Shown: in pieces, positions 1-7,457 of the stretch
Layout: each line of letters opens with the position of its first letter
Position numbering within the stretch: position 1 is the stretch's first letter
Assembly (NCBI RefSeq): GCF_003865095.1
Contig: NZ_BHYK01000037.1
Span: 1-39,779, forward strand
Length of the DNA: 39,779 nucleotides
Source of the DNA: Clostridium tagluense
GTDB taxonomy: Bacteria; Bacillota; Clostridia; Clostridiales; Clostridiaceae
Direction: 5' to 3'
The notes under the pieces: model-generated
The model's database searches: none
Told to the model about the DNA's origin: nothing
Seen by the model: only the letters and a program-made list of their open reading frames with translations
Program-made: the position numbers and the translations under genes

Positions 1-106
1 GCCATTTATTAGTTTTTAGTGGCCCAAGCTACCGCTTAACACACTCAACCATGAATACCCAATAATGGAAATAGGGTGCTGGAAAAATTAAGTTCCGCAA
101 TGCATG
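1..106 (+). mobile_element. Right end of an insertion sequence, with transposase C-terminus
   Basis: Positions 3-65 read as an open frame without a start that ends at a TAA. The visible tail, FSGPSYRLTHSTMNTQ, looks like the C-terminus of a transposase. About 40 bases follow before the remains of the helicase gene begin, as expected for an IS terminal region. The helicase frame on the other strand ends at 111 without its conserved downstream motifs, so the IS probably inserted there. The IS family is not recognised, and the exact terminal repeat cannot be fixed because the other end lies outside the window. Confidence 0.45.
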
Positions 107-110
107 GTTT

Positions 111-803
111 TTAGCTTGCCAAAAACATAACATTTGACAGCATATATTCTTTCATCATTAAGCCAACTTTGATTGCAATTTCTTGGTCTGTCCACCTCAT
201 ACCCAAATCCTTAATAATATCTATTGCTCCATAATTGAATGTTAATTTATCTTTATAGAATGCTCCAACATATTTATAGGCCAAGCTATGTATCGTTCTA
301 ACTTCTACATTTCTTAATTTCCCGAATGTCATATCTGCTTCTTTTTTCATACTACTATTATATACTAAGTAAAGAAATTCCTTGCATGGTCTTGCTTTGC
401 AATAGTAATACATTGTTGTTGTTTTACTAGAACCTGCCAAAGCAGATACTACTATTTTATCTTCTGTTGAGTTTATAATTGACTTTTGTTGTTCAGTTAA
501 GAAGAATCCTTCATCAGATTTATAATCGGATAATTCTGTACTTATACCCTCAAACTTTTTATCATAATATTCTCTTTTAAGTATATCTAAGTCACTATCT
601 TTCAAATTTGATTCGCCATTCTCAAATATTTTATATTTTAATTCACATTCTTCTCCTGTTCCTTTAAAATGACTAAAATATTGCTTTAAAACTCCAAAGT
701 TACGAGTTAATGAATCTCCGCATACTGGACATTTATATTCCATATTAGGTACTGAGTTTGTTATATTCACAATTAATCCATTAATATTTCTTGCTACTTT
801 CAT
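111..803 (-). pseudogene. Truncated UvrD/PcrA-like superfamily I helicase (N-terminal part)
   Basis: The protein has about 230 residues. Residues 25-70 hold a CPVCG pair and later Cys/His residues like a small zinc-binding region. A Q-motif-like segment (FFLTEQQKSI) and a Walker A loop (ALAGSSKTTT) follow, as in UvrD/Rep-type DNA helicases and DNA-dependent ATPases. A full enzyme is normally over 500 residues with motifs II-VI, and all of these are missing here. The frame stops just where the IS end begins, so this is most likely a gene cut by insertion. The start is placed at 803 rather than 812 because the AAGGGAGA ribosome site is properly spaced only for the inner ATG. It appears to be the last gene of a minus-strand operon with the antirepressors. 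Confidence 0.7.
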
Positions 804-868
804 TTTTATCATTCTCCCTTATATTATGTATTATCTAATTCATTGCATATATAATTTTATAATTATTT

Positions 869-1702
869 TTATTCTGTTTTTGCATACCAATTAGTTATTA
901 AATTCTTTAACATTGTATCATCTGTTATTCCCGACATCATTAAGTTCCCCATAAAATCCTCTGCTTTAGCTATGCTATTTAAAGCTTTTTCATTCCCCGA
1001 ATCTCTAAATTTATCTCTTAAACTATCTTTTTTATTTAATCCTATCATCTCTTTATATTCTTTACAATCCATTCCTAATAAGATATTATAAACTATATTT
1101 GTATATTTAGCATAGATGTATCCCTCATATGGAGCAGGGTTTAAGACCTTCTGTATTGTATCAGTTAAACTTTTACGGATTCCTATTCCAAATTTACGTA
1201 AGATGTACATTTCAACTCTTTCGTCAGTAACTCTTTTAATTTCTTCGGGAGACATACTCTCCATTCCATTTACATATATTCCGTGTTCTCTTAAATTCGG
1301 AAGCACAGTTATAGCTAACCACTCTCTAAATTGCTTACCTTGTGCCCCCTCCACTCTAAAACTCCATAAATATAATTGAGGTTCAGTTATAGTCATTGAT
1401 TTCATTTCTTTTCTTATCTGTTTTTTTACATCTGCATCAAGATTTTTAAAATCCCCAACGGTGGGGATTCTCTCAATCCCAACTAAATCGTCATAAACTC
1501 TTTCCCATCTAACTGTTAATGATTTTGAATCATCTTTTAATTTCTTAGTTTGAGTTATACCTAATGCTAAAGCACAGTCTTCAACATATAAACTAAGGTT
1601 ATTGTCTTTGCTAACCTCATATTTTATAAGCTGATTTCCATAGCTAAATTCATCTGAAAACCCTATTTGAGACTCGCAATTATCTATCAAATTTTTACTC
1701 AT
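869..1702 (-). CDS. BRO-N-like phage antirepressor family protein
   Basis: This 277-aa protein has an N-terminal region with features of the BRO/antirepressor fold: a YVEDCALALGI segment, then WERVYDDL, PQLYLWSFRVEGAQGKQFREWL and VLPNLREHGIYV. The C-terminal half (YAKYTNIVYNILLGM, then an IGLNKKDSLRDKF segment) resembles domains found on phage antirepressors. Such proteins usually bind DNA or inactivate phage repressors. It has a good GGAG ribosome site. The gene lies between the AntA/KilAC gene upstream and the helicase fragment downstream on the same strand. An AATAATTATAAAA-type repeat sits in each intergenic gap. Confidence 0.7.
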   Translation of the reverse strand: MSKNLIDNCESQIGFSDEFSYGNQLIKYEVSKDNNLSLYVEDCALALGITQTKKLKDDSKSLTVRWERVYDDLVGIERIPTVGDFKNLDADVKKQIRKEMKSMTITEPQLYLWSFRVEGAQGKQFREWLAITVLPNLREHGIYVNGMESMSPEEIKRVTDERVEMYILRKFGIGIRKSLTDTIQKVLNPAPYEGYIYAKYTNIVYNILLGMDCKEYKEMIGLNKKDSLRDKFRDSGNEKALNSIAKAEDFMGNLMMSGITDDTMLKNLITNWYAKTE

Positions 1703-1795
1703 TTTTCATTCTCCTTATATACTATGTATTTTCTATGAGCGTATTTATATACATAATAATATGTATTATTTATATCGTTTTATAATTACTTTTCA

Positions 1796-2683
1796 TTAAG
1801 CCACTTTTATTTTTGACTCTTCAAGTTTTAACTCTTTTATTATTGTTTCTAAATCTTTAATTACTATGTAATCATCCTTTTGCAATCTTTTATATATCCA
1901 AGCAACACCTACGGGCGTGAACATTGCAATATTGCTCATGAATGTTTTCCCTTTTACCTTATAAGGATTAGCATTATGTCTAAAATATTGTTGAGCATTG
2001 CAATAACTAGCAAATGCAGTATAATGTTTAAGTCCTACTCTTTCTTCTCCGTCTTTATTAAGATATAGGTCTGTCATAATTATTTTATTATCTCTTAAAT
2101 ACTTGTAAAGATTACCTGTCCCTAGTTTTTTAATTCCTAATACTTTAGATAAAACTGCTACACTATATAATCCATCAGTAGATAAAAAATCGTCTACTAT
2201 CCCTTTATACTTTCCTGCACTTATTAATAAGATATCTTTCTCTTTTAATTGATTTCTTCTATACCTATCCAATTCACCCGATGCAATTATTACACCATTT
2301 TTATCTTCGGCATTAAATATTGATAATTGAAGTTTTTGTTCTTCTGTTAACATCTGAACTGCTTCTCCTAAACTTTTTTCACATGCTATGAAATATTTTC
2401 TTGCTTCTTTACCTTTAATAGTATGTTCTATCATCGATAATTCTTTTGCCATATCAATATTTATAGCATACTCTGTTGTTTTGCTTTTTAAATTACTATC
2501 TTCACGTTCCACAAAAATATGGAATGTGGAGAAATCCTCATTTTCTATGAAATTATACTTTTTTATTCTGCCTTTTATCCATGTACTAAAGTCTTGCTTA
2601 CTTTCCAAGAAAATATGTAATTCTCTTGCACTTACTAATTTATTACCTTTAGCATCCTCGACTACTTTAATCAATTCATTCAT
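1796..2683 (-). CDS. AntA/AntB antirepressor with KilAC-like C-terminal domain
   Basis: The 295-aa protein begins with a typical AntA/AntB segment (about residues 10-90: SARELHIFLESKQDFSTWIK, then FIENEDFSTF and YAINIDMAKELSMIEHT). It ends with a KilAC-like DNA-binding domain (about 165-275: FLSTDGLYSVAVLSKVLGI, LYKYLRDNKII, TPVGVAWIYKRL). Antirepressors of this type lift repression by phage CI-like proteins or act as DNA-binding regulators. The ribosome site is AAGGAGC. The gene follows the small ORF at 2721-2849 by 37 bases and is probably transcribed from the promoter at 2898-2926. Confidence 0.85.
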   Translation of the reverse strand: MNELIKVVEDAKGNKLVSARELHIFLESKQDFSTWIKGRIKKYNFIENEDFSTFHIFVEREDSNLKSKTTEYAINIDMAKELSMIEHTIKGKEARKYFIACEKSLGEAVQMLTEEQKLQLSIFNAEDKNGVIIASGELDRYRRNQLKEKDILLISAGKYKGIVDDFLSTDGLYSVAVLSKVLGIKKLGTGNLYKYLRDNKIIMTDLYLNKDGEERVGLKHYTAFASYCNAQQYFRHNANPYKVKGKTFMSNIAMFTPVGVAWIYKRLQKDDYIVIKDLETIIKELKLEESKIKVA

Positions 2684-2720
2684 AATTATAGCTCCTTAAG
2701 TTTTAAGTCTATATGGACTA

Positions 2721-2849
2721 TTATTTTAGGTTCTTAGGTTTTTTTCCTTGGCTCATTAGTGAATATAAATCAAGTTCCATTTTATTTCTTTTGAATATTA
2801 ATCCGTGGCGTTTTATATTTATGTATGATATAATTTTATCTAAAATCAT
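2721..2849 (-). CDS. Small 42-aa ORF leading the antirepressor operon
   Basis: A basic 42-residue frame (MILDKIISYINIKRHG...) starts at an ATG with a GGGAGATG ribosome site. It lies 49 bases downstream of a perfect-spacing minus-strand promoter (TTTACA, 17 bp, TATAAT). The product is not recognised. Position and translation signals support a real small gene or leader peptide for the antirepressor operon. Confidence 0.55.
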   Translation of the reverse strand: MILDKIISYINIKRHGLIFKRNKMELDLYSLMSQGKKPKNLK

Positions 2850-2897
2850 GAATACATCTCCCTGTATTTTTTTGGTTTATTCTTCCTTACAAAAACT

Positions 2898-2926
2898 ATT
2901 ATATCACCACTCAATATCATTGTAAA
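2898..2926 (-). promoter_or_regulatory. Sigma-A promoter of the antirepressor operon
   Basis: On the minus strand, TTTACA (2921-2926), a 17-bp spacer and TATAAT (2898-2903). An AATAATTATAAAAT element lies upstream of the -35 (2941-2960), as at the right-hand promoters. Confidence 0.75.
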
Positions 2927-3167
2927 AAACTTTCTTTATATTTTATAATTATTTTTTATAAAACTTCTTGAAACTTAAAAATATATAGCATTATAACTTC
3001 TATAATGTGAAGTTGCCTCTATTGTACCCTATTGTAATATAGATTAGGTGTTATCTAGGTATTTAGTCTATAGACCACTATTTAAAACTCACCACGAGGC
3101 TTAAAATGAGTTTTAACACCATATCATCATTTTCTTTCTGATATTAGATACTATATTACTCTTAATT
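2927..3167. other. Intergenic region with inverted repeats, no gene seen
   Basis: No open frame with a ribosome site is visible. The stretch holds one AATAATTATAAAA element, a small dyad (AACTTC/GAAGTT at 2995-3014) and a hairpin with perfect 10-bp arms (TTAAAACTCA 3082-3091 and TGAGTTTTAA 3107-3116). The hairpin lies about 50 bases beyond the stop of the 3168-3653 gene and may be its terminator, although no strong T-run follows. Confidence 0.5.
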
Positions 3168-3653
3168 TTACTTTGTAAGAGGTAATAAGTATTTATTAAA
3201 GTCATAATCATTTACTTCTAAATTATTTTCATACAGGTATTGAATCATAATTTTTTCATATATTACTAATCCTTTTTTTAACTCGGGGTTATATGTCTCT
3301 TCTTCCAATAGTCTTGAATATTCACTACAGTCTAATTCTGCAAAAATATAATATTTAATACTATCTTCATCAATAATTTCTTTTAAATTATGTTTATTAT
3401 TATTTAACAAGGCAGATATATCTATAACTTTGTTCTTATTAGTTATAACCACACAATGTCTTGTTAATTGACATCCTAAGCCTCCAACATAACAGTATCC
3501 TATTTTGACTATATCTACTTTAAATTGAGACAATAAACATTCTGTAACTAAATTCAGTGTGTTATTATAACATAGTCCCTTTTCTAACTTATCTTTAACT
3601 TCTTCAAATAAAGATATTGTATTTTCTATATCAAATTCTAATATTTTAATAAT
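3168..3653 (-). CDS. Putative papain-like cysteine protein, non-AUG start
   Basis: An ATG or TTG start would give at most 121 residues (TTG at 3533), but the frame stays open and coding-like up to a TGA at 3660-3662. An AAAGGGG ribosome site at 3664-3670 is well spaced for ATA 3656 or ATT 3653, and no ATG or GTG is available in frame. The extended product of about 161 aa brings in GLCYNN (C28), which with RHCVV (H66) and VIDIS (D78) matches the Cys-His-Asp order of bacterial papain-like cysteine families. Function is unknown. It lies 58 bases after tubY and may be co-transcribed with it. The family call is tentative, and a start at 3533 remains possible. Confidence 0.5.
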   Translation of the reverse strand: MIKILEFDIENTISLFEEVKDKLEKGLCYNNTLNLVTECLLSQFKVDIVKIGYCYVGGLGCQLTRHCVVITNKNKVIDISALLNNNKHNLKEIIDEDSIKYYIFAELDCSEYSRLLEEETYNPELKKGLVIYEKIMIQYLYENNLEVNDYDFNKYLLPLTK

Positions 3654-3711
3654 TATATCTCAACCCCTTTCATCCTAGAACCTTAGTTAAGGTCTATTTA
3701 AATTTAAATCT

Positions 3712-4425
3712 CTATTTACTAAATAATTCAACTAATTTTTTCCAAAAACTTTTGTTTTGTTGCTCATTTAATAGTTTTATTTGAAAAAAATCTGCTTTCC
3801 TTTCTTCCATCTGCTCTTTCAGTAGTCCTACTAACTCAATATCATGCTCTTTAATTTTAGCCTGCCCTTCTACTACCTCATTTAATTTATTTCCAATAAT
3901 ATCATCTATATTAGTAGCTATCTGCTCTATTATATTATCTTTTAACCCTTCATAGTTTTCTTTTAATGTACTTATCAATTCTTCTTTAATTTCTATTAAT
4001 TGGTTATGTTGTTCTTCTTTCATTTCCTTTTTTAATTCTAAAAATTGAGTGTGTTGCTCCTCAAGAAGTGTGATAGCTATTGCTTTTATACTCAGAGGGT
4101 TACTTTCTTTTATTTGAATACCTTCCCCTTCTTCTAAAGATACCTCAGAAATATACTCTGCAATTTGCTTTAAGGTTAAACCCTCTTGTTTTAACTCAAG
4201 TATATATTTAAGTTTTTTGATATCTTCATCTTTGTATCTTCTTTGTTTATTTGAAAATTGAATATCTAAAGTGTCATTAAACACACTTGTATAATATCTT
4301 ATTTTACTATCAGTTTCTCCTAGTAATGTGGCAACTTGTGAGGTTGAATAGAATAACACTTTTCCTCTGATTTCTTTTTCAGTTTCATTTACACCATGAT
4401 AATCAACATCTTGAAAGTCTTCCAT
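3712..4425 (-). CDS. tubY: TubY-like MerR-type DNA-binding protein with coiled coil
   Basis: The 237-aa protein has a MerR-type winged helix-turn-helix at about residues 27-95 (YSTSQVATLLGETDSKIRYY, then QRRYKDEDIKKLKYI and GLTLKQIAEYI). A long, charged, probably coiled-coil region follows, ending in a short basic amphipathic tail (NKSFWKKLVELFSK). In the c-st phage a MerR-like protein, TubY, accompanies TubR, TubZ and tubC and controls the system. Domain order and divergent position beside tubR-tubZ fit that role. Its upstream region holds a 32-bp-period iteron array, and an inverted copy of the iteron core at 4478-4490 overlaps its likely promoter, suggesting autoregulation. Many plasmids carry similar MerR-coiled-coil proteins, so the tubY name rests on context. 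Confidence 0.7.
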   Translation of the reverse strand: MEDFQDVDYHGVNETEKEIRGKVLFYSTSQVATLLGETDSKIRYYTSVFNDTLDIQFSNKQRRYKDEDIKKLKYILELKQEGLTLKQIAEYISEVSLEEGEGIQIKESNPLSIKAIAITLLEEQHTQFLELKKEMKEEQHNQLIEIKEELISTLKENYEGLKDNIIEQIATNIDDIIGNKLNEVVEGQAKIKEHDIELVGLLKEQMEERKADFFQIKLLNEQQNKSFWKKLVELFSK

Positions 4426-4477
4426 AATAATTGATTCTCCTTCCTTAAACTAAATCATACTATAAGTATAACATATT

Positions 4478-4828
4478 CAAAGTAAAAGTATATATTAACT
4501 TTTGCTCTACATTAATAGTAGTTAAAATTTGGTTTACTTTAATTAAATATTGCTTAGAGTTTTGTTTGCTTATATTAAGTGTTACTTCGGCTTTGATTTA
4601 CATTAACTTATTTATACTTTGACTTTGCTCTAGCATTATATAGTGTTACTTTGGGTTTACTACTATTTAATTATGTGAAAGTTTCGCTTTACTTTAGGTT
4701 AACAATATGATACTTTGGGTTTACTATAATACATATTTATGCACCTTTTACTTTGCTTTAATTGACCATTATGAGGCTTTTACTTCACTTTGATAGCTAT
4801 ATTCAATGATTTTGCTTTACTTTGGTCT
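4478..4828. repeat. Iteron array A: about 11 repeats, 32-bp period
   Basis: Degenerate repeats built on TTTTGCTTTACTTTG / TACTTTGGGTTTACT recur near 4497, 4529, 4561, 4591, 4615, 4647, 4679, 4711, 4746, 4778 and 4810. Most steps are 32 bp, about three helical turns. An inverted copy (CAAAGTAAAAGTA) lies at 4478-4490, immediately before tubY. This is a candidate binding array for TubY or the left half of the tubC centromere. Confidence 0.75.
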
Positions 4829-4884
4829 AAAAAAGGGGTTTATATCTATTAAATAAGCATTTATATTAGATATTGATAATATAA

Positions 4885-5240
4885 TGCCGTATTAATACCA
4901 ATTAAATCTCATTTTATTACTAATATAAGTATAATACAGGTGTATTGTAGTATTATTTAACTACTTTAAAGGATAATTATAGTGCCATTAAGATACCATT
5001 TTAGTTCTATTATAATACCATACTACTGCCATTTTAAATATTCGGTAAAATTTTCCAATAGGGTATTGCAACTATTGTTCTTATATGTTAATATGAGTTC
5101 AAGAAAAGTAATTGCTAAGTTACTACCAAGTGAGTTCCAATTAAAGTCTAATTAAATTCCAATTAAGAACCACTTGCGTTCTAACTTATTCTTATTTGAT
5201 ACCAATTCATTTCCATTAGACTGCTAAATAACTATCATTT
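4885..5240. repeat. tubC: Iteron array B: 11-bp phased repeats, candidate tubC centromere
   Basis: Octamers of consensus TNCYAWTT start at exact 11-bp steps: 4885, 4896, 4907, 4918; then 4983, 4994, 5005, 5016, 5027; then 5124, 5135, 5146, 5157, 5168, 5179; then 5189, 5200, 5211, 5222, 5233. Examples are TACCAATT, TTCCAATT, TGCCATTA and TTCCATTA. The last cluster runs up to the tubR ribosome site. Iterons directly upstream of tubR are the TubR-binding centromere in known TubZRC systems. Confidence 0.8.
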
Positions 5241-5269
5241 AAAGTAGAGGTGAAATAAAACTGGATAAC

Positions 5270-5545
5270 ATGGTTTTTACAGAGAACGACTATAAAATAT
5301 TAAAATCAGTAATTGATAGGAATGATGAAAAAAAAGGTTTATGTAAAATTAATGGTACAAGCATAAATGAAATAAAGCTTAAAACACAATTATCTGATAA
5401 GAAGATTAGGTTAGCCATTAAAAGATTTACAGAAGTCGGTTTCATTTCAGAAGGTGCTTCTATTGTTAGAACAAAGACTTATATGTTAACAGAAGAAGGA
5501 TTTACAGAATTAAATAGCTTAAGACTAAATATATTTGGGAGGTAA
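5270..5545 (+). CDS. tubR: TubR-like centromere-binding winged-helix protein
   Basis: This small (91 aa), basic protein has a winged-helix pattern (TENDYKILKSVID, KLKTQLSDKKIRLAIKRFTEVGFI, TYMLTEEGFTEL), like an ArsR/MarR-type domain. It stands directly upstream of tubZ and downstream of iteron array B, the position of TubR, which binds tubC and hands the DNA to TubZ filaments. The ribosome site (AGAGGTG, 5246-5252) is 17 bases from ATG 5270 but 8 bases from an in-frame CTG at 5261, so translation may begin at CTG three codons earlier. Sequence similarity to known TubR cannot be judged by eye; the call rests on size, fold and context. Confidence 0.75.
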   Translation: MVFTENDYKILKSVIDRNDEKKGLCKINGTSINEIKLKTQLSDKKIRLAIKRFTEVGFISEGASIVRTKTYMLTEEGFTELNSLRLNIFGR

Positions 5546-5550
5546 TTAAT

Positions 5551-6615
5551 ATGAAAAAAGAAGATATACTTGTTATTGGAGCAGGGGGATGCGGTAATCG
5601 TCAACTAAATGAACTAATGAAGCTAGATGCTCGTTATGGTGGACTGTTTTTAAATAGTAATCTTAGTGAAATGGATGAATTAGAATATTTTGATAAAGAT
5701 AGAAGATGTTTTTACATATCTAATGCAGATGGTTGTGGCAAAGATATGGAAAAAATGAAACAGTTTGCAAAAGAAGAAGCTCCTAAGTTTTATGTTATGA
5801 TTAAGAAATTTACACAACCATACTTTTTGTTTCTTGCTAGTGCAAATGGTGGGACAGGCTCGATGGCAACCCTTATGTATGCCAAATTAATTAAGAGTAA
5901 ATGTTCAGAAAAAAGTATTAATCTAGCTATAACGTTTCCTGCCCTTACTGAAACTAGCACAGATTTTGAGAATGCTATTCAATTTTGGAATGAAGTGTCT
6001 GCCCTTAAGAAAAATAATATTATAGATTCCATTCAATATATAGATAACAATAAGGGAAGCGAAAAAGAAGTTAATATTAAAGCTATGAAGCAATTAGATG
6101 AAAGTTTTAATATGGTTAATGGAAAACTAGATACCTCGGATTCACTAAAAGTACATTCTACAGTTGGATATAAAGTATTCTTGAAATTAGATGAAAATAT
6201 AGAAAATAGAGAAGAGGCCATAGATACTGCAATTAAAAATAGTATGTTTTATATGCCTAGCAATTTTGAATGTGATAAGATGATAGGGGATATCAATACA
6301 AATGATTTTAGTATTAAGTTTATAAAAGAAGAATTTGAATGTTATGATTTTAGTAAATTTAACGAAAACACAGATAATGAAACTAAAATATTATTAGGTG
6401 GATGTGAAATGCCTAAAGAAACAATTGACTTGGTATGCGAGGCATTAAAAGAATTAAAGAATAAAAAAAGAAAAAGAGTTGTTGAAGAAGATATCATTAT
6501 AAAAAGAAATAAGCCTACAAATGCAAGTAAGAAAGATGAAGTTCCAACAAAAAGTAGAATCACCAGTTCAGACTTAAATGAGTTATTTGCAGATGATAGC
6601 TTTTGGGATAACTAG
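5551..6615 (+). CDS. tubZ: TubZ-type plasmid-partition tubulin/FtsZ-like GTPase
   Basis: TubZ polymerises with GTP into treadmilling filaments that move plasmid DNA bound by TubR. The 354-aa length matches TubZ. The nucleotide loops are visible: T1 GAGGCGN at residues 10-16, T3 NADGCGKD at 58-65, and the tubulin signature T4 loop NGGTGS at 99-104. The C-terminus has a Lys/Arg-rich linker (about 298-340) and an acidic end (SDLNELFADDSFWDN), like the flexible tails of TubZ and FtsZ. It starts 5 bases after tubR with a strong GGGAGG ribosome site, so the two genes form an operon. A chromosomal FtsZ is excluded by the divergent sequence and the tubR neighbour. Confidence 0.9.
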   Translation: MKKEDILVIGAGGCGNRQLNELMKLDARYGGLFLNSNLSEMDELEYFDKDRRCFYISNADGCGKDMEKMKQFAKEEAPKFYVMIKKFTQPYFLFLASANGGTGSMATLMYAKLIKSKCSEKSINLAITFPALTETSTDFENAIQFWNEVSALKKNNIIDSIQYIDNNKGSEKEVNIKAMKQLDESFNMVNGKLDTSDSLKVHSTVGYKVFLKLDENIENREEAIDTAIKNSMFYMPSNFECDKMIGDINTNDFSIKFIKEEFECYDFSKFNENTDNETKILLGGCEMPKETIDLVCEALKELKNKKRKRVVEEDIIIKRNKPTNASKKDEVPTKSRITSSDLNELFADDSFWDN

Positions 6616-6616
6616 A

Positions 6617-6934
6617 ATGAAAAATTGGAATATAGTTAGAGAAGAACTTGAACGTTTATTAGGAAAATTTATTGATTTAGATGGCTTTTCTCCTAATAGC
6701 AAAATAACAAAGATTGTAACTGTAGCAACAAATGAAAAAGAAAATAATTTTTTTATTGGAGTACTACCTATTGATGGAGCATATGAAAGTAGTACAGTTT
6801 TTGAAGGAACAAAAGATTTGACATGGTTCAAATATCCAGAGGAATATTCTAACACAGGAGTATTTTGGTTAGATAAAAATATGGTTATTAACATTAAAGA
6901 TTTAATGTATTTAAGACAAAGGTTTAGTTTATAA
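6617..6934 (+). CDS. Small gene coupled to tubZ, function unknown
   Basis: The ATG at 6617 lies 1 base after the tubZ stop, suggesting translational coupling. An ATG at 6578 inside tubZ is less likely. The 105-aa product has no recognised motif and no membrane segment. It looks like a compact alpha/beta protein (VREELERLLGKFIDLDG, KITKIVTVATNEK, FFIGVLPIDGAYE). Tight linkage to tubRZ suggests a role in partition or its regulation, but that is context only. Confidence 0.6.
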   Translation: MKNWNIVREELERLLGKFIDLDGFSPNSKITKIVTVATNEKENNFFIGVLPIDGAYESSTVFEGTKDLTWFKYPEEYSNTGVFWLDKNMVINIKDLMYLRQRFSL

Positions 6935-6942
6935 GACATTTC

Positions 6943-7017
6943 AAAGCCTATTAGAACGATTTAATCATAAAAGGTGCTAGATTACCTAAATTGATTGTAT
7001 TTACTCTAATAGGCTTT
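6943..7017 (+). terminator. Long-loop inverted repeat ending the tubRZ operon
   Basis: Arms AAAGCCTATTAGA (6943-6955) and TCTAATAGGCTTT (7005-7017) are a perfect 13-bp match separated by 49 bases. The position 9 bases past the last stop fits a terminator or mRNA 3'-end structure. Confidence 0.5.
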
Positions 7018-7077
7018 TAGCTTGTATACATCTCCTATGACACCTGTGTTCATTATCTATAATATAGTTCTGTAAAA

Positions 7078-7131
7078 TCAGTCATTGACCGTTGATTTTT
7101 GCCCTTTTTCAGTCATTGACCGTTGATTTTT
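7078..7131 (+). repeat. Two 23-bp direct repeats
   Basis: TCAGTCATTGACCGTTG followed by ATTTTT occurs at 7078-7100 and again at 7109-7131, a 31-bp period (three helical turns). It lies in the gap between the partition locus and the putative replication gene. This could be a protein-binding iteron pair. Confidence 0.65.
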
Positions 7132-7365
7132 CGGTCTAAAATATCGCCTGTAATACTTGTAGTATAAAGATTAGCTCCGATTAGGTTGTCAATGTCCTCT
7201 CTTTACTCTTATGTGTTTTAAATGTGAATATAGTGAACATGTACTTATTAATATAGGATACGATAGTAGACTATATTCCTATGTGACAAGTCTTTTAATT
7301 GTCTCATAGGTAACTCTTCGATACCTTATTGTTTTAGCCTAACCCGTTAAATTTACTTATAAATG

Positions 7366-7446
7366 AAGAGTAAGGATAAACTGACATCCTTACTCTTAAA
7401 TATACTTAATACTCATTCGTTACCTCATTCCTAATAAGTATATTTA
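7366..7446 (-). terminator. Double hairpin beyond the putative rep gene
   Basis: Two perfect stems lie side by side. AAGAGTAAGGAT (7366-7377) pairs with ATCCTTACTCTT (7386-7397). TAAATATACTTA (7397-7408) pairs with TAAGTATATTTA (7435-7446) around a 26-base loop. They lie 12-92 bases beyond the stop at 7458 and may terminate or protect that transcript. The 26-base loop is shared with the hairpin at 8742-8803. Confidence 0.55.
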
Positions 7447-7457
7447 GAATTACAACT

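Noticed and set aside
1116-1379. 87-codon plus-strand frame
   Set aside because: Antisense shadow of the BRO-type antirepressor gene; no ribosome site and poor codon pattern.
2388-2925. Two plus-strand frames with hydrophobic products
   Set aside because: They are antisense to the AntA/KilAC gene and the small 42-aa ORF, which have proper starts and a promoter.
4478-5240. CRISPR array
   Set aside because: The repeats are short, degenerate and helically phased with no distinct spacers; they fit partition iterons.
6583-6939. 118-codon minus-strand frame opposite the gene after tubZ
   Set aside because: Antisense shadow; the plus-strand gene is coupled to tubZ and fits the operon.
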